From assembly GCF_000799565.1 (NCBI RefSeq), contig NZ_JUHB01000001.1, positions 3,537,501-3,601,500 on the forward strand: a stretch of 64,000 bases of DNA, written 5' to 3'. Origin of the DNA: Cellulophaga sp. Hel_I_12. Lineage in GTDB: Bacteria; Bacteroidota; Bacteroidia; Flavobacteriales; Flavobacteriaceae. Shown piece by piece: positions 29,442 through 38,393 of this stretch; within the stretch, counting starts at the first letter, position 1; each line of letters begins with the position of its first letter. The notes under the pieces were generated by a model, which saw only the letters and a program-made list of their open reading frames with translations, was not told the DNA's origin and ran no database searches. The position numbers and the translations under genes were made by a program.

Positions 29442-30524
29442 TTACTTTATTAAATTGTTTATTCGTATCCAAAGTTCATTGTCAAAGCTAGATGGTCCAA
29501 GGGTCGGCTCGCCTGTAGCTTCTCCCATGCGAACTACAACAATGTTTTGACTAGGTACGATGTATAATTTTTGGTCATTTTTACCTAATCCGGCATAAAG
29601 GTCCTCAGGGGCTTCACTAATAAGGTCTCCTTGAAAGACAGTTTGTAATGTGGGTAATATTTTGCTCTCTTTGCCATTCAGCCACCATAGATATCCGTAT
29701 GATTTGTTTAGATTTTGAGATGTATTTTTCATACCCTCAAGATAATTGGTGTCACCTAGAATAACTTCTTCATTCCAAATACCTTTATTTAGGTTGAGGA
29801 GACCAAACCTCGCCATACTCCGTGCAGTGCTCCAATAAACATTATTTTGCCCGTTGCTAGAAAGCCATTGGCCTGTCATTCCGATTTTATCCTTCAAGGC
29901 ACTCGTAAAATAGCTATTGAAATCCATTGAAGTAGCGTTAGCAATGACATCTTGTATCAGGGTATAAGGTGCATTGTGGTATGACCAACGTGTTCCTGCG
30001 TCGGCTACATACGTTAAACAATTTGGTGTTTTACAATCTCCTTGTGTATCATCCATTCCCGAGGTCATCGTCAATTGATGCCAAACGGTAATCAAATCTT
30101 CCTTTTCAATGGCAAGGCTAGTCCAACCGGTTCCTAAATACTCTGAGGATTTATCACTTAAGCTTAAAAAACCTTCTTCCATAGCTATTCCTGTGGTAAA
30201 AGAAGTTAACGTTTTTCCTGCTGAGGCCCAGTACCAGGGTAAGTCTGCTCCATGATCAGCTGCGTACCATTCTACTGCAATTTTCCCATCTTTTAAAACT
30301 ATAAATGCTTTAGAGTCATTTTCGCTCAAAAATTCATATAAGTCTTGTTCGGCACTAGTGTTCCATTCTAATTCTTCCATCGAAACGGTTTCCCAAATAG
30401 TACTTGTATTTGGCGGAAAATAAAGGCTCTTACTATTAGAATCGGGATTTGTTTCACCGTTTTTGGAGCAAGAAAAATAGAGGAGAACGAAGAAAAGTGA
30501 AAATGTAATTTTTATTGTCTTCAT
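29442..30524 (-). CDS. Class C beta-lactamase-like serine hydrolase, lipoprotein (paralogue 2)
   Basis: The 360-residue protein is a paralogue of the gene downstream: the same lipoprotein signal (Y-F-S-C-S, Cys19), the same L-Y-F-P-P start, Ser101 in S-A-G-K at the identical position, Y-H-N-A-P-Y, and the same L-W-W-L-N-G-K and F-D-N-E-L-W-I near the end. The two genes are in one direction with 119 bases between, so they come from tandem duplication followed by divergence. Confidence 0.85.
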   Translation of the reverse strand: MKTIKITFSLFFVLLYFSCSKNGETNPDSNSKSLYFPPNTSTIWETVSMEELEWNTSAEQDLYEFLSENDSKAFIVLKDGKIAVEWYAADHGADLPWYWASAGKTLTSFTTGIAMEEGFLSLSDKSSEYLGTGWTSLAIEKEDLITVWHQLTMTSGMDDTQGDCKTPNCLTYVADAGTRWSYHNAPYTLIQDVIANATSMDFNSYFTSALKDKIGMTGQWLSSNGQNNVYWSTARSMARFGLLNLNKGIWNEEVILGDTNYLEGMKNTSQNLNKSYGYLWWLNGKESKILPTLQTVFQGDLISEAPEDLYAGLGKNDQKLYIVPSQNIVVVRMGEATGEPTLGPSSFDNELWIRINNLIK

Positions 30525-30673
30525 CAGGAGTATTTTTTAAATAGGACAAGAAAGGAACTAATAGGTTTAATTTAACTCATTTGACTGTCAGGTAAATAAC
30601 GTAGAATTGATAAAAAATAATATAAATAGTAAAGTCTTTTTTTTATAGAAGTCGTTTAAACAACTTCTTGTCG

Positions 30674-30681
30674 TATTTTTG
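30674..30681 (+). promoter_or_regulatory. -7 box of the rimO promoter
   Basis: TATTTTTG fits TAnnTTTG and stands 16 bases before the rimO ATG. No clear TTG is found at the -33 distance, so the upstream element is weak. Confidence 0.5.
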
Positions 30682-30697
30682 CACTTTATTTGAAGCT

Positions 30698-31999
30698 ATG
30701 CGTACAAAAACTGTAAAAAAGAATACTATTAATGTGGTTACCTTAGGATGCTCTAAGAATGTATATGATTCTGAGGTGCTCATGGGCCAATTGAAAGCCA
30801 ATAAAAAACAGGTAGTTCATGAGGGGGAGGGAAACATTGTTGTGATTAATACTTGTGGATTTATTGATAATGCCAAGGAAGAAAGTGTCAATACCATATT
30901 AGATTTTGTACAGAAAAAAGAAGCTGGATTAGTTGATAAGGTTTTTGTAACCGGTTGTTTAAGCGAACGCTATAAGCCAGATTTGCAAAAAGAAATTCCG
31001 AATGTGGACGAGTATTTTGGGACGAGTGAATTACCTAATTTATTAAAGGCGCTTGGAGCCGATTATAAGCATGAACTTATTGGAGAGCGTTTAATGACTA
31101 CGCCAAAAAATTATGCCTATTTAAAAATTGCTGAAGGTTGCGATAGGCCATGTTCTTTTTGTGCCATTCCGCTAATGCGAGGTAAGCATAAAAGTACCCC
31201 CATTGAAAATTTAGTAACTGAAGCTGAAAAATTAGCAGCAAAAGGTGTAAAGGAGCTTATTTTAATAGCACAAGATTTAACCTATTACGGTTTAGATCTG
31301 TATAAGAAAAGAAATTTAGCGGAACTGCTTCAGGCTTTGGCAAAGGTAGAAGGTATCGAATGGATTCGTTTGCACTACGCATTCCCAACAGGTTTCCCGA
31401 TGGATGTTTTAGAGCTTATGAAACAAGAGCCTAAAATCTGTAATTACCTAGATATTCCATTACAACATATTTCTGATGCGATTTTAAAAAGTATGCGTAG
31501 AGGAACTACACAAGAAAAAACCACAAAATTACTACGCGATTTTAGAGCTACAGTGCCCAACATGACCATAAGAACTACTTTGATTGTGGGGTATCCAGGA
31601 GAAACTGAAGAGGATTTTCAAACTTTAAAAGATTGGGTGACCGCTATGCGTTTTGAACGTTTAGGTTGTTTTACCTACAGCCATGAAGAAAACACCCATG
31701 CTTATCAATTAGAAGATAACGTTCCAGAAGAAGTAAAACAACAAAGAGCTTCTGAAATTATGGAAATTCAGTCTCAGATATCTTGGGAATTAAATCAAGA
31801 AAAAATTGGGCAGACCTTGCGTTGTATAATTGATCGTAAAGAAGGTAGCCACTTTATCGGAAGAACAGAGTTTGATTCTCCCGATGTGGATAATGAAGTT
31901 TTAATAGATGCTTCAAAATTCTATTTAAAAGTAGGTGACTTTGTTGATATTAAAATTGAAGAAGCGGCAGATTTTGATTTGTATGGGGTGCCCGTTTAA
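30698..31999 (+). CDS. rimO: Ribosomal protein S12 methylthiotransferase RimO
   Basis: This 433-residue radical SAM enzyme adds a methylthio group to an Asp of S12. It has the UPF0004 domain (T-L-G-C-S-K-N), the radical SAM cluster C-x3-C-x2-C at Cys148, Cys152 and Cys155 (E-G-C-D-R-P-C-S-F-C), and a C-terminal TRAM domain. The frame is open from a TTG at 30668, but that would place the -7 box inside the gene; the ATG at 30698 is chosen. Confidence 0.94.
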   Translation: MRTKTVKKNTINVVTLGCSKNVYDSEVLMGQLKANKKQVVHEGEGNIVVINTCGFIDNAKEESVNTILDFVQKKEAGLVDKVFVTGCLSERYKPDLQKEIPNVDEYFGTSELPNLLKALGADYKHELIGERLMTTPKNYAYLKIAEGCDRPCSFCAIPLMRGKHKSTPIENLVTEAEKLAAKGVKELILIAQDLTYYGLDLYKKRNLAELLQALAKVEGIEWIRLHYAFPTGFPMDVLELMKQEPKICNYLDIPLQHISDAILKSMRRGTTQEKTTKLLRDFRATVPNMTIRTTLIVGYPGETEEDFQTLKDWVTAMRFERLGCFTYSHEENTHAYQLEDNVPEEVKQQRASEIMEIQSQISWELNQEKIGQTLRCIIDRKEGSHFIGRTEFDSPDVDNEVLIDASKFYLKVGDFVDIKIEEAADFDLYGVPV

Positions 32000-32128
32000 G
32001 TAGTATTAAGATGATTTTGATGTACAAGTGTTATACAAACAAAAATGAAGCAGAGAAAATTCCTTCAGAATTTTCTAGATAGGCACTTGCTAAAGCAATT
32101 CATTATAAACGATATTACCAACTGTTTT

Positions 32129-32641
32129 TTATTTTGAATAAGCGCCTGATGAATATGTCAGTTCATAACTGTGAGTATAGATTTCAAAAACAATTCCAAA
32201 TGGGTCTTCAACATAGCACATTTTGAAAGGCTTTTCATTCGGATAGTATTCTCTGATTGGCATTCTTTGTTTTCCTCCATATGACAAAATTTTATCTATT
32301 AATTCTTCAATATTTGGGTCTTGTACACAAAAATGAAATAGACCAGTATTGAAAGGATTAAATTCAGGGGCTTCTTTAATTCCGTTCGGGAAGGAAAATA
32401 ATTCAATTCCAATTCCGTCTGAAGTAGCTAAATGAGCAATTTCAAATTCAGTCCAATCGTTGCCGAAAACGTCAATACACATTTGGCCAATAGCAGTATC
32501 CTTTTCTTTTTTGACTTTTGAAGGTTCCATAATTATATACCAACCCATTACTTCTGAATAGAATTTTACAGCTTCTTTTATATTCGGAACTGTAATACCA
32601 ATATGTGAAAATGATTTTGGATAATTTTTATTAGTTGTCAT
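32129..32641 (-). CDS. VOC (glyoxalase/bleomycin resistance) family protein
   Basis: The 170-residue protein has the VOC pattern: F-S-H-I-G-I-T-V-P-N-I-K-E-A-V-K-F-Y-S-E-V-M-G-W at the start, H-F-C-V-Q-D-P in the middle and V-E-D-P-F-G-I-V-F-E-I-Y at the end, giving His/Glu metal-ligand candidates. Substrate is unknown. It is divergent from an HxlR regulator with overlapping promoters, so it is probably controlled by that regulator. Confidence 0.85.
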   Translation of the reverse strand: MTTNKNYPKSFSHIGITVPNIKEAVKFYSEVMGWYIIMEPSKVKKEKDTAIGQMCIDVFGNDWTEFEIAHLATSDGIGIELFSFPNGIKEAPEFNPFNTGLFHFCVQDPNIEELIDKILSYGGKQRMPIREYYPNEKPFKMCYVEDPFGIVFEIYTHSYELTYSSGAYSK

Positions 32642-32659
32642 AAGTTATATTTTAGATTG

Positions 32660-32691
32660 CAAAATTAATTTATATTTGCCTTATGGGCAAT
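32660..32691 (-). promoter_or_regulatory. Promoter of the VOC gene
   Basis: Read on the minus strand, TAATTTTG (32660-32667) and TTG (32688-32690) with 20 bases between form a good -7/-33 pair upstream of the VOC gene start at 32641. Confidence 0.6.
32671..32678 (+). promoter_or_regulatory. -7 box of the HxlR gene promoter
   Basis: TATATTTG fits TAnnTTTG. It lies three bases from the opposing -7 box and overlaps the inverted repeat TTGCC/GGCAA (32676-32690). The -33 element is not clear. Confidence 0.5.
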
Positions 32692-32761
32692 AACTTACTA
32701 AAAAGTAATATAGTGACCAAAACGAGTAAAATAATGATAATCAATAATATAAAATTTAATT

Positions 32762-33073
32762 TTGAATAAAGATATTAGTTGTCCACTACATTATACAATG
32801 AATTTAATAGGGACAAAATGGAAACCTTTAATTTTATTTCATTTATTAGAAGGTGATTTGCGTTCCGGAATATTACAGAAGAAAATTCCAGAGGTTTCAA
32901 ATAAAATGTTTACTCAAACCGTGAGAGATTTAGAAAAAGATGGGCTTATTGCCAGAAAAGTTTTTCCTATAGTTCCTCCTAGAGTTGAATACAGTTTAAC
33001 TAAAAGAGGGAAATCACTTGAGTATATTTTGAGAAGTTTGGATAAATGGGGTTCTGAAGATTGTAAGAATTAA
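32762..33073 (+). CDS. HxlR family transcriptional regulator
   Basis: This winged-helix regulator of about 103 residues has the HxlR signature C-P-L-H-Y-T-M-N-L-I-G-T-K-W-K, with the conserved Cys at residue 7, then I-L-F-H-L-L-E-G-D-L-R and V-S-N-K-M-F-T-Q-T-V-R-D-L-E-K-D-G-L-I. The start is a TTG, because an in-frame stop lies 12 bases upstream and the first ATG would remove the conserved Cys-Pro. HxlR proteins respond to aldehydes, quinones or redox stress; the ligand here is unknown. Confidence 0.85.
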   Translation: MNKDISCPLHYTMNLIGTKWKPLILFHLLEGDLRSGILQKKIPEVSNKMFTQTVRDLEKDGLIARKVFPIVPPRVEYSLTKRGKSLEYILRSLDKWGSEDCKN

Positions 33074-33135
33074 TTGAATAGGCTTTATTTCAAACTTGTT
33101 GTCTACAACGAAATATAAGTAACACCTAATACTAA

Positions 33136-34371
33136 CTAAGCCTTTTTAATCATCCCTACTGTAAACCATAGAATAATTCCGATGATTAAAATCATGATAC
33201 CCCAAAGCCATTTTTTATCTTCAAAAAGTGGCTTGGTTACTTCTTCCTCGAATCCGTCTATGCTGAGTTCCTTGCCCAAAGTAACTGCTTTTGCCGTTTC
33301 AGGAACTACGTTTGCCATGGTATTGATATCATAGACAGGCTGTAAAGCAGCTGGGTTACCGTACACTACATAATAAGAGGCAGGTTTGTCAAACCTTGCA
33401 ATTAATTCATGCTTAAAGCCTTTAATAGTAGCACCATCAATATCTAAAGGCGCATTGTCTTGATTGTTAATTGTGATTTTTATTTTCTTTGCTTTCTCGC
33501 TAAAAAAAGTAAATTCATTACCCTCTAAAGAGCTTAAAACACTACTAGCTAAATTTCTATAATTATAATGCCAGCCTTTTTCAGTTTTAACGCTGTCTAG
33601 TACGTAACTTATGGTGGTTGGTCTCAGGTATTCAATATCGTTTTTTACCTTAATATGTAAATAACTTACTGGTAGGGCTTTGTCTAAATCTATAGTAATA
33701 ATCGTTTCTTTGGTTTTTTTATGATGTTCAATGTTTATGCTTTTTGGTTTGTAATTTTCATAATCCGCAGGAACAGAATTATTTTCAAAGATTTTTGCAT
33801 CAGTAAAAACCGGGTCTTCTGTTGTATTTACGCTTACTCTGTAATATAAAAATGAGGCCTCTGGAAATTTTAAGGTGGTAAATCTATAATCTGTACTAGA
33901 ATTTTCTATAGCTAATATTCTATAATCATCTTTAATAGCAAACCATTCTAGTTGATTTTGACTTCCTTCAAGTTTAATTCTGTAGTCGAAATTGGCAGTA
34001 TCAAAATTTAAGAATATCTCGTTTATTGGGGTATTGTTCGGCAATTTAAAGGTATATAAATACTGATCATTTGTAAATGTTTGGTTTAACACTTCAAAAT
34101 CAATGGTATTGATGATTGATTTACTACTCTTAATATTCAAAACATAAGGAGCCTCAATTGTATCATTAGCTGTAATTCCATAGATACGAATATCGCCTAA
34201 AGTATTTTTAGTTTTTTCGTGAATTGTTTGAGGTAGACTTATTTGATGCCATTGTTCTGTGTTATTTTTAATTTCTCTCTTGAAGGCATAATCGCCCATT
34301 TGAGCACTTAAACAAGTGCTCCATAGTATAAAAATTAGGAGTAGTTTATTCGCTTTTTGACTCATCTTCAA
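33136..34371 (-). CDS. DUF3999 family protein
   Basis: The 411-residue protein has a signal peptide (M-K-M-S-Q-K-A-N-K-L-L-L-I-F-I-L-W), a long beta-rich periplasmic part and one C-terminal transmembrane helix (L-W-G-I-M-I-L-I-I-G-I-I-L-W-F), followed by K-K-A. I recognise it as DUF3999 from this architecture and its partner DUF2339, whose gene overlaps its start by 26 bases. Family function is unknown; an envelope role is likely. Confidence 0.75.
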   Translation of the reverse strand: MKMSQKANKLLLIFILWSTCLSAQMGDYAFKREIKNNTEQWHQISLPQTIHEKTKNTLGDIRIYGITANDTIEAPYVLNIKSSKSIINTIDFEVLNQTFTNDQYLYTFKLPNNTPINEIFLNFDTANFDYRIKLEGSQNQLEWFAIKDDYRILAIENSSTDYRFTTLKFPEASFLYYRVSVNTTEDPVFTDAKIFENNSVPADYENYKPKSINIEHHKKTKETIITIDLDKALPVSYLHIKVKNDIEYLRPTTISYVLDSVKTEKGWHYNYRNLASSVLSSLEGNEFTFFSEKAKKIKITINNQDNAPLDIDGATIKGFKHELIARFDKPASYYVVYGNPAALQPVYDINTMANVVPETAKAVTLGKELSIDGFEEEVTKPLFEDKKWLWGIMILIIGIILWFTVGMIKKA

Positions 34372-36730
34372 TTTGTTTAGTGTACTTGTTATAAAGAAAA
34401 GAAATGACTAATAGTAATACGCCTAGGGACACAAAAACAATAGTTTTTGAGATGGTATCTAAGTCTGCAATATCATAAAAGAATAATTTTATCAGGGTAA
34501 ATCCAAATAAAATGATGCCTGTGATTCTAAGGTATTTTTTACGTTTCCAGATGCCTAAAATCACTAAAAATAAAGAATAGGCTCCCCAAAGAATACTTAA
34601 ATTCATTTTATAGGAATTGCTTATGCCTCCAAGATCCATCCAATGTAATAACTCACTACTTAATAGCCACAGAAGTGTAAAATGAAATCCTATTTCAAAA
34701 GGAGTTCTTAAATTCAGCTTTATAAAAGGCTGTTTGCTATACAAGTAGGTGACGTACAGTAATCCTCCTAAGAAAACAAAAGAAATGTACCGGATACTTA
34801 AATTATAGCTGTTATGGTAATATTCCTCTAAATATTGGTTGATATGGTCACTTCTTAATTCGCTGATAAGGTAAAGTCCAAAACTTAAAAAGATAAATAC
34901 AACAAGAATATTAAATACTAGGTTCACTATACCTGTCATCCTATTTTTAACTTTAAAAATAGTCACAATAGATAGTATAGTAAAAAAGAGCAAAGTATAA
35001 TTTACCAACCAAATGCTATTAAAGTCACGTAAACTATAGTTGTATTTCGTAAGTGTTTGTCCGTCTACATCTGTTATGGTCAGCATAGAAGCATTGAATA
35101 ATTGTGTCCAATAGGCGTCAATTTCAAAGAAAATGGCAAAGTAAAAAATAATTAAAAATAATAGCGGTGCAAGTATCGCCATTACTAGATGAATTCCAGT
35201 TCTTACGCCATGCGCTACACGAAACGTTTTAGCGTGAAGTAGCCAAGTGATGAATGCGAAAGAAATGATCACCACTAATGAACTTAAAAAGTTACTATTG
35301 AAAAATGGAGGTATCTTTTTTTCATCTAACGAATAATAGCTAGCATAAGCTATTTCCCAATCTTGAAAAATACTAAAGAAGGCTAAAACCATTAAAATAT
35401 AGGATAGTTTTTTGTATACGCTGATGTTTTTAGTGAGGCCAATCCAAAATAACAAACCAGCTTCAACAGCCCATAAAATGGTAACCCAAGAACCATCTAA
35501 CTGAACAGGAATAGTTATGGTAATAAACGTTAATACCAAAGCGGCAATAAGATAAAATAGCTTTTTATCGGCTAGTTTTCGTTTGAAAATTACAGTAGCC
35601 ACTACAAAATGAATACCAGCATTTGCCAGTGTAAATAATCCTAAAAGTTCTTCTGTACGTTCATTTTCTGAAAGTAAATAAAAGCCAATGCCATAAAAGA
35701 TAAACGAATTTATGAATACAATAATAACATCTCCCGAATTGAAGCTTTCTTTTTTCATAAACTTATAGCTCATAAATGCCAAATAAAAAATGACAAAAAA
35801 TAAGCTAGCAAAACTAAACGCTATTGCAAAATGATCGATTGGTACGTATTTGGCGGATAACCATAAGGTATATATGAGCCATGTAAACACAAAGGCAACA
35901 TAATAAAGTGGTTTCCAGTATTTTTTAAAAGCAAGGACTAAAATTCCAATATTTATAATCGCCATGTAACTAAATAATGTTAGTACATCGCCAGATCCTG
36001 TACTCAATAAAAACGGAACGGCATAAGCACCCACTAAGCCGATATGTGCAATTACCTGCTTATTATAATGTATTGAAGTGATTACTGCAAAAACCGTAAA
36101 TAAAACCATCAATACAAAAGTGGGTAATTGCGGTAAAAGTCCGTATAAACTATAGGCGGCAAAGCTTATAAAGTATAATATAGCAATAGCGCCACTGACT
36201 AAAACAGCACTATAATTTAAGTATTTAGCTTTTAGTTTAATCCCGAAAACCAATAAGGCTAAACCAACAAGGTACCCTAAAACAATTCTGGTTAAGGGGC
36301 TAATTAAATTATTTTCAATACTGTATTTTGCGCCAATAACAACACCAATAACCGTAATGAAAATTCCGATTTTATTAATTAAATTTTCTCCGATAAATTT
36401 CTCTAAATTCGATTTTTGTTGCGGGAGCGTACTTTTCTTTTGTACCCGATCAACTATATTTTCTATTTCAGATTTTCCACTGCTCTCAATAGGTTTTACA
36501 GCTTCTGGCTTGCTTTGAACCACAATAGGCTCTGGCGTTTCCATTATTTTTTCTTTACTAATCGGCTCAATAGCTTCAACTGGCTTTTCTGGAGTACTTA
36601 GCGTTCCTTTTTTGAGCAGTTCTATTTCTTTGTAAACGGCCATCAACTCTTTGGCAAAACCTTCTTGCTTTGATAAAAGCAATTCTAGTTTTTGTTCGAG
36701 AATTTTTATATCGTCTTGGTTGGTATTCAT
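34346..36730 (-). CDS. DUF2339 family multi-pass membrane protein
   Basis: The 794-residue protein begins with a coiled coil (about residues 5-45, I-L-E-Q-K-L-E-L-L-L-S-K-Q-E) and a Pro-rich linker, and then has about 20 or more hydrophobic helices from residue 110 to the end (for example L-V-G-L-A-L-L-V-F-G-I-K-L-K). The pattern with F-I-G-E-N-L-I-N-K-I-G-I before the first helix is typical of DUF2339. No function is known. The overlap with the DUF3999 gene argues for coupled translation and a shared complex. Confidence 0.8.
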   Translation of the reverse strand: MNTNQDDIKILEQKLELLLSKQEGFAKELMAVYKEIELLKKGTLSTPEKPVEAIEPISKEKIMETPEPIVVQSKPEAVKPIESSGKSEIENIVDRVQKKSTLPQQKSNLEKFIGENLINKIGIFITVIGVVIGAKYSIENNLISPLTRIVLGYLVGLALLVFGIKLKAKYLNYSAVLVSGAIAILYFISFAAYSLYGLLPQLPTFVLMVLFTVFAVITSIHYNKQVIAHIGLVGAYAVPFLLSTGSGDVLTLFSYMAIINIGILVLAFKKYWKPLYYVAFVFTWLIYTLWLSAKYVPIDHFAIAFSFASLFFVIFYLAFMSYKFMKKESFNSGDVIIVFINSFIFYGIGFYLLSENERTEELLGLFTLANAGIHFVVATVIFKRKLADKKLFYLIAALVLTFITITIPVQLDGSWVTILWAVEAGLLFWIGLTKNISVYKKLSYILMVLAFFSIFQDWEIAYASYYSLDEKKIPPFFNSNFLSSLVVIISFAFITWLLHAKTFRVAHGVRTGIHLVMAILAPLLFLIIFYFAIFFEIDAYWTQLFNASMLTITDVDGQTLTKYNYSLRDFNSIWLVNYTLLFFTILSIVTIFKVKNRMTGIVNLVFNILVVFIFLSFGLYLISELRSDHINQYLEEYYHNSYNLSIRYISFVFLGGLLYVTYLYSKQPFIKLNLRTPFEIGFHFTLLWLLSSELLHWMDLGGISNSYKMNLSILWGAYSLFLVILGIWKRKKYLRITGIILFGFTLIKLFFYDIADLDTISKTIVFVSLGVLLLVISFLYNKYTKQIEDESKSE

Positions 36731-36766
36731 AGGTTAGTTGTTATAGTACTATAACATATTTATGCT

Positions 36767-37918
36767 TTATTTATTTTTGCGTGCTAATTCTTGCTGGTAC
36801 AATTCTCGCCCTAAAGCTGCTAAAAACGGAATACCAACAGTATCATATTCGTAGTCATTATCATTAAAGATTCCATTTTTGTTGACTAAAATAGTTGCGG
36901 TTATTAAAAAGGCTATATCGTTTTCAGTATCTTTTATATACGCACAATCGGTTAAAGTACCGTAGGCATAGCCTACCTTATTGTAAATTTCGATGCTTGC
37001 AGGAATCAGTTCTTGGCTGTCGCCGTACATAAAAAACTTCACATAACTATCGTAATATTCTTTGGTGTCATAGCCTAATTCTCTAGGTAAGGTGTGCATC
37101 GCTTCTAAAAGAAAGTCACGCTGTTCCTTTGATATAGTAAATCGTTCAGCTATTGTGAATTCTTCAGGAAAAATAATGCGTTTTAAAACATCATGTTGCG
37201 CATCAATGGCATAGTAATTTTTTAGACTAAAATCAAAAGGTTCCTGAAGTAGTATAGCCTCTTCAAAATAGCCTTTTCCTTTTTTTAAGTGGTCTATTTT
37301 TAAAGGTTTTATAGGCTTGTTAATGATTTTATCAGTAATGTTTGTTGTACTATCATTTGTATAATAGACTATAGCCCTCGTGGTAATGTCGTCAGCGTTG
37401 GGCGTAGAAACTCTGTGCGAGATCCGCACATTTTCGATGCCTTTGGCTTGTAATTTTTGATGAATTTCATCTTGCCCTAAAAACTCGAACAAGCGGTTGT
37501 AGGCTGCGTTATCACTCACGGCAAATAATTTTGTTATTTCTTGGGCAACCGTTGTTTCTAAAGTATCCCCTTCAATATAAAAACGAGTATTCATATCAAA
37601 ATGAACCATGCTGTTTATTTTTTCTAAGGCCAAAATAGCCACGGGAAATTTCACAGTACTCGCTGGGTAGAAATAATGATTAGCGTTTACTTGAAAATCA
37701 TAATCTTTAAAAAATACGGCCTCGTTCTTGCGATCAATCTGTGTGAATTTAATCTGAACTTCGTGATTTTTTAAACTATCTAAAACGTATTGAATAGCCG
37801 GGTTATTGCTTTTAAATGCTTGTTGAATAGGATTTTCAATGGGTTTCTGTTTCTCTGTACACGCCAAAAAGAAAAAACACAAAAGCATTCCTAAAAATAA
37901 CTTTTTCCTGTTTATCAT
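36767..37918 (-). CDS. Class A beta-lactamase-like serine hydrolase, lipoprotein
   Basis: The 383-residue protein has a lipoprotein signal (F-F-F-L-A-C-T, Cys20). The class A active-site motifs are present: Ser87 in S-T-V-K (S-x-x-K), S-D-N at residues 135-137, and a K-V-G-Y-A-Y-G-T segment in place of K-T-G. Compared with true class A enzymes it has an additional 90 or so residues, so it may act on peptidoglycan or other esters. The gene upstream in the operon starts six bases before it. Confidence 0.8.
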   Translation of the reverse strand: MINRKKLFLGMLLCFFFLACTEKQKPIENPIQQAFKSNNPAIQYVLDSLKNHEVQIKFTQIDRKNEAVFFKDYDFQVNANHYFYPASTVKFPVAILALEKINSMVHFDMNTRFYIEGDTLETTVAQEITKLFAVSDNAAYNRLFEFLGQDEIHQKLQAKGIENVRISHRVSTPNADDITTRAIVYYTNDSTTNITDKIINKPIKPLKIDHLKKGKGYFEEAILLQEPFDFSLKNYYAIDAQHDVLKRIIFPEEFTIAERFTISKEQRDFLLEAMHTLPRELGYDTKEYYDSYVKFFMYGDSQELIPASIEIYNKVGYAYGTLTDCAYIKDTENDIAFLITATILVNKNGIFNDNDYEYDTVGIPFLAALGRELYQQELARKNK

Positions 37919-37924
37919 AGTTTT

Positions 37925-38170
37925 TTATTGATCGGTATAAAGTTCTCCTCGGTGCGGTTTCAAAGCATCCCTTACAGGAATCATTTCAGATTCATCCACG
38001 ACTACATAAGCAATACTATGCATGTCATTTAGATCTTTATGCCCTGTAATACGATGTATTAATTGCTCAGCATTACTATATTCTTTGAGATGTATTTCAT
38101 GATGTTCTGCTGTTTTATGGGCAGCAGGACCTCTAAAATCCCAAATTAGTTTTATCATTTTTTTTGTCAT
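37925..38170 (-). CDS. Small conserved protein, function unknown
   Basis: I do not recognise this 81-residue protein. It has no signal peptide or membrane helix and is rich in His and acidic residues (A-A-H-K-T-A-E-H-H-E-I-H, then R-I-T-G-H-K-D-L). It lies six bases upstream of the beta-lactamase-like gene and is cotranscribed with it. Codon use is like its neighbours and the start is well spaced, so it is probably real. Confidence 0.65.
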   Translation of the reverse strand: MTKKMIKLIWDFRGPAAHKTAEHHEIHLKEYSNAEQLIHRITGHKDLNDMHSIAYVVVDESEMIPVRDALKPHRGELYTDQ

Positions 38171-38381
38171 GCTACTAAAATTATATGAAACTACAATATA
38201 AGTTTATATCATGAATATCAGGTTCTTTATATCGAAAAGCCTCATTGGTGCCGATGAAGCAGAAAAATAAAAAGTTAGTTGCTATGAATATAGCATTATT
38301 AAAAGTGATTTTGATAATAAAAGGTTAAAATTAGTTGATTTTTATTAGAAATTATGAACTTGCATAGCATTGGTTATTTCT

Positions 38382-38389
38382 TATTTTTG
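38382..38389 (+). promoter_or_regulatory. -7 box before the first SurA-like gene
   Basis: TATTTTTG fits TAnnTTTG and is four bases upstream of the ATG at 38394. The transcription start should fall close to the ATG, so the mRNA is probably leaderless. Confidence 0.5.
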
Positions 38390-38393
38390 CAAC

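Noticed and set aside
28237..30524. Serine hydrolase pair as antibiotic-resistance beta-lactamases
   Set aside because: S-x-x-K is present, but the proteins lack convincing matches to the remaining class C motifs and look like general esterase/peptidase relatives.
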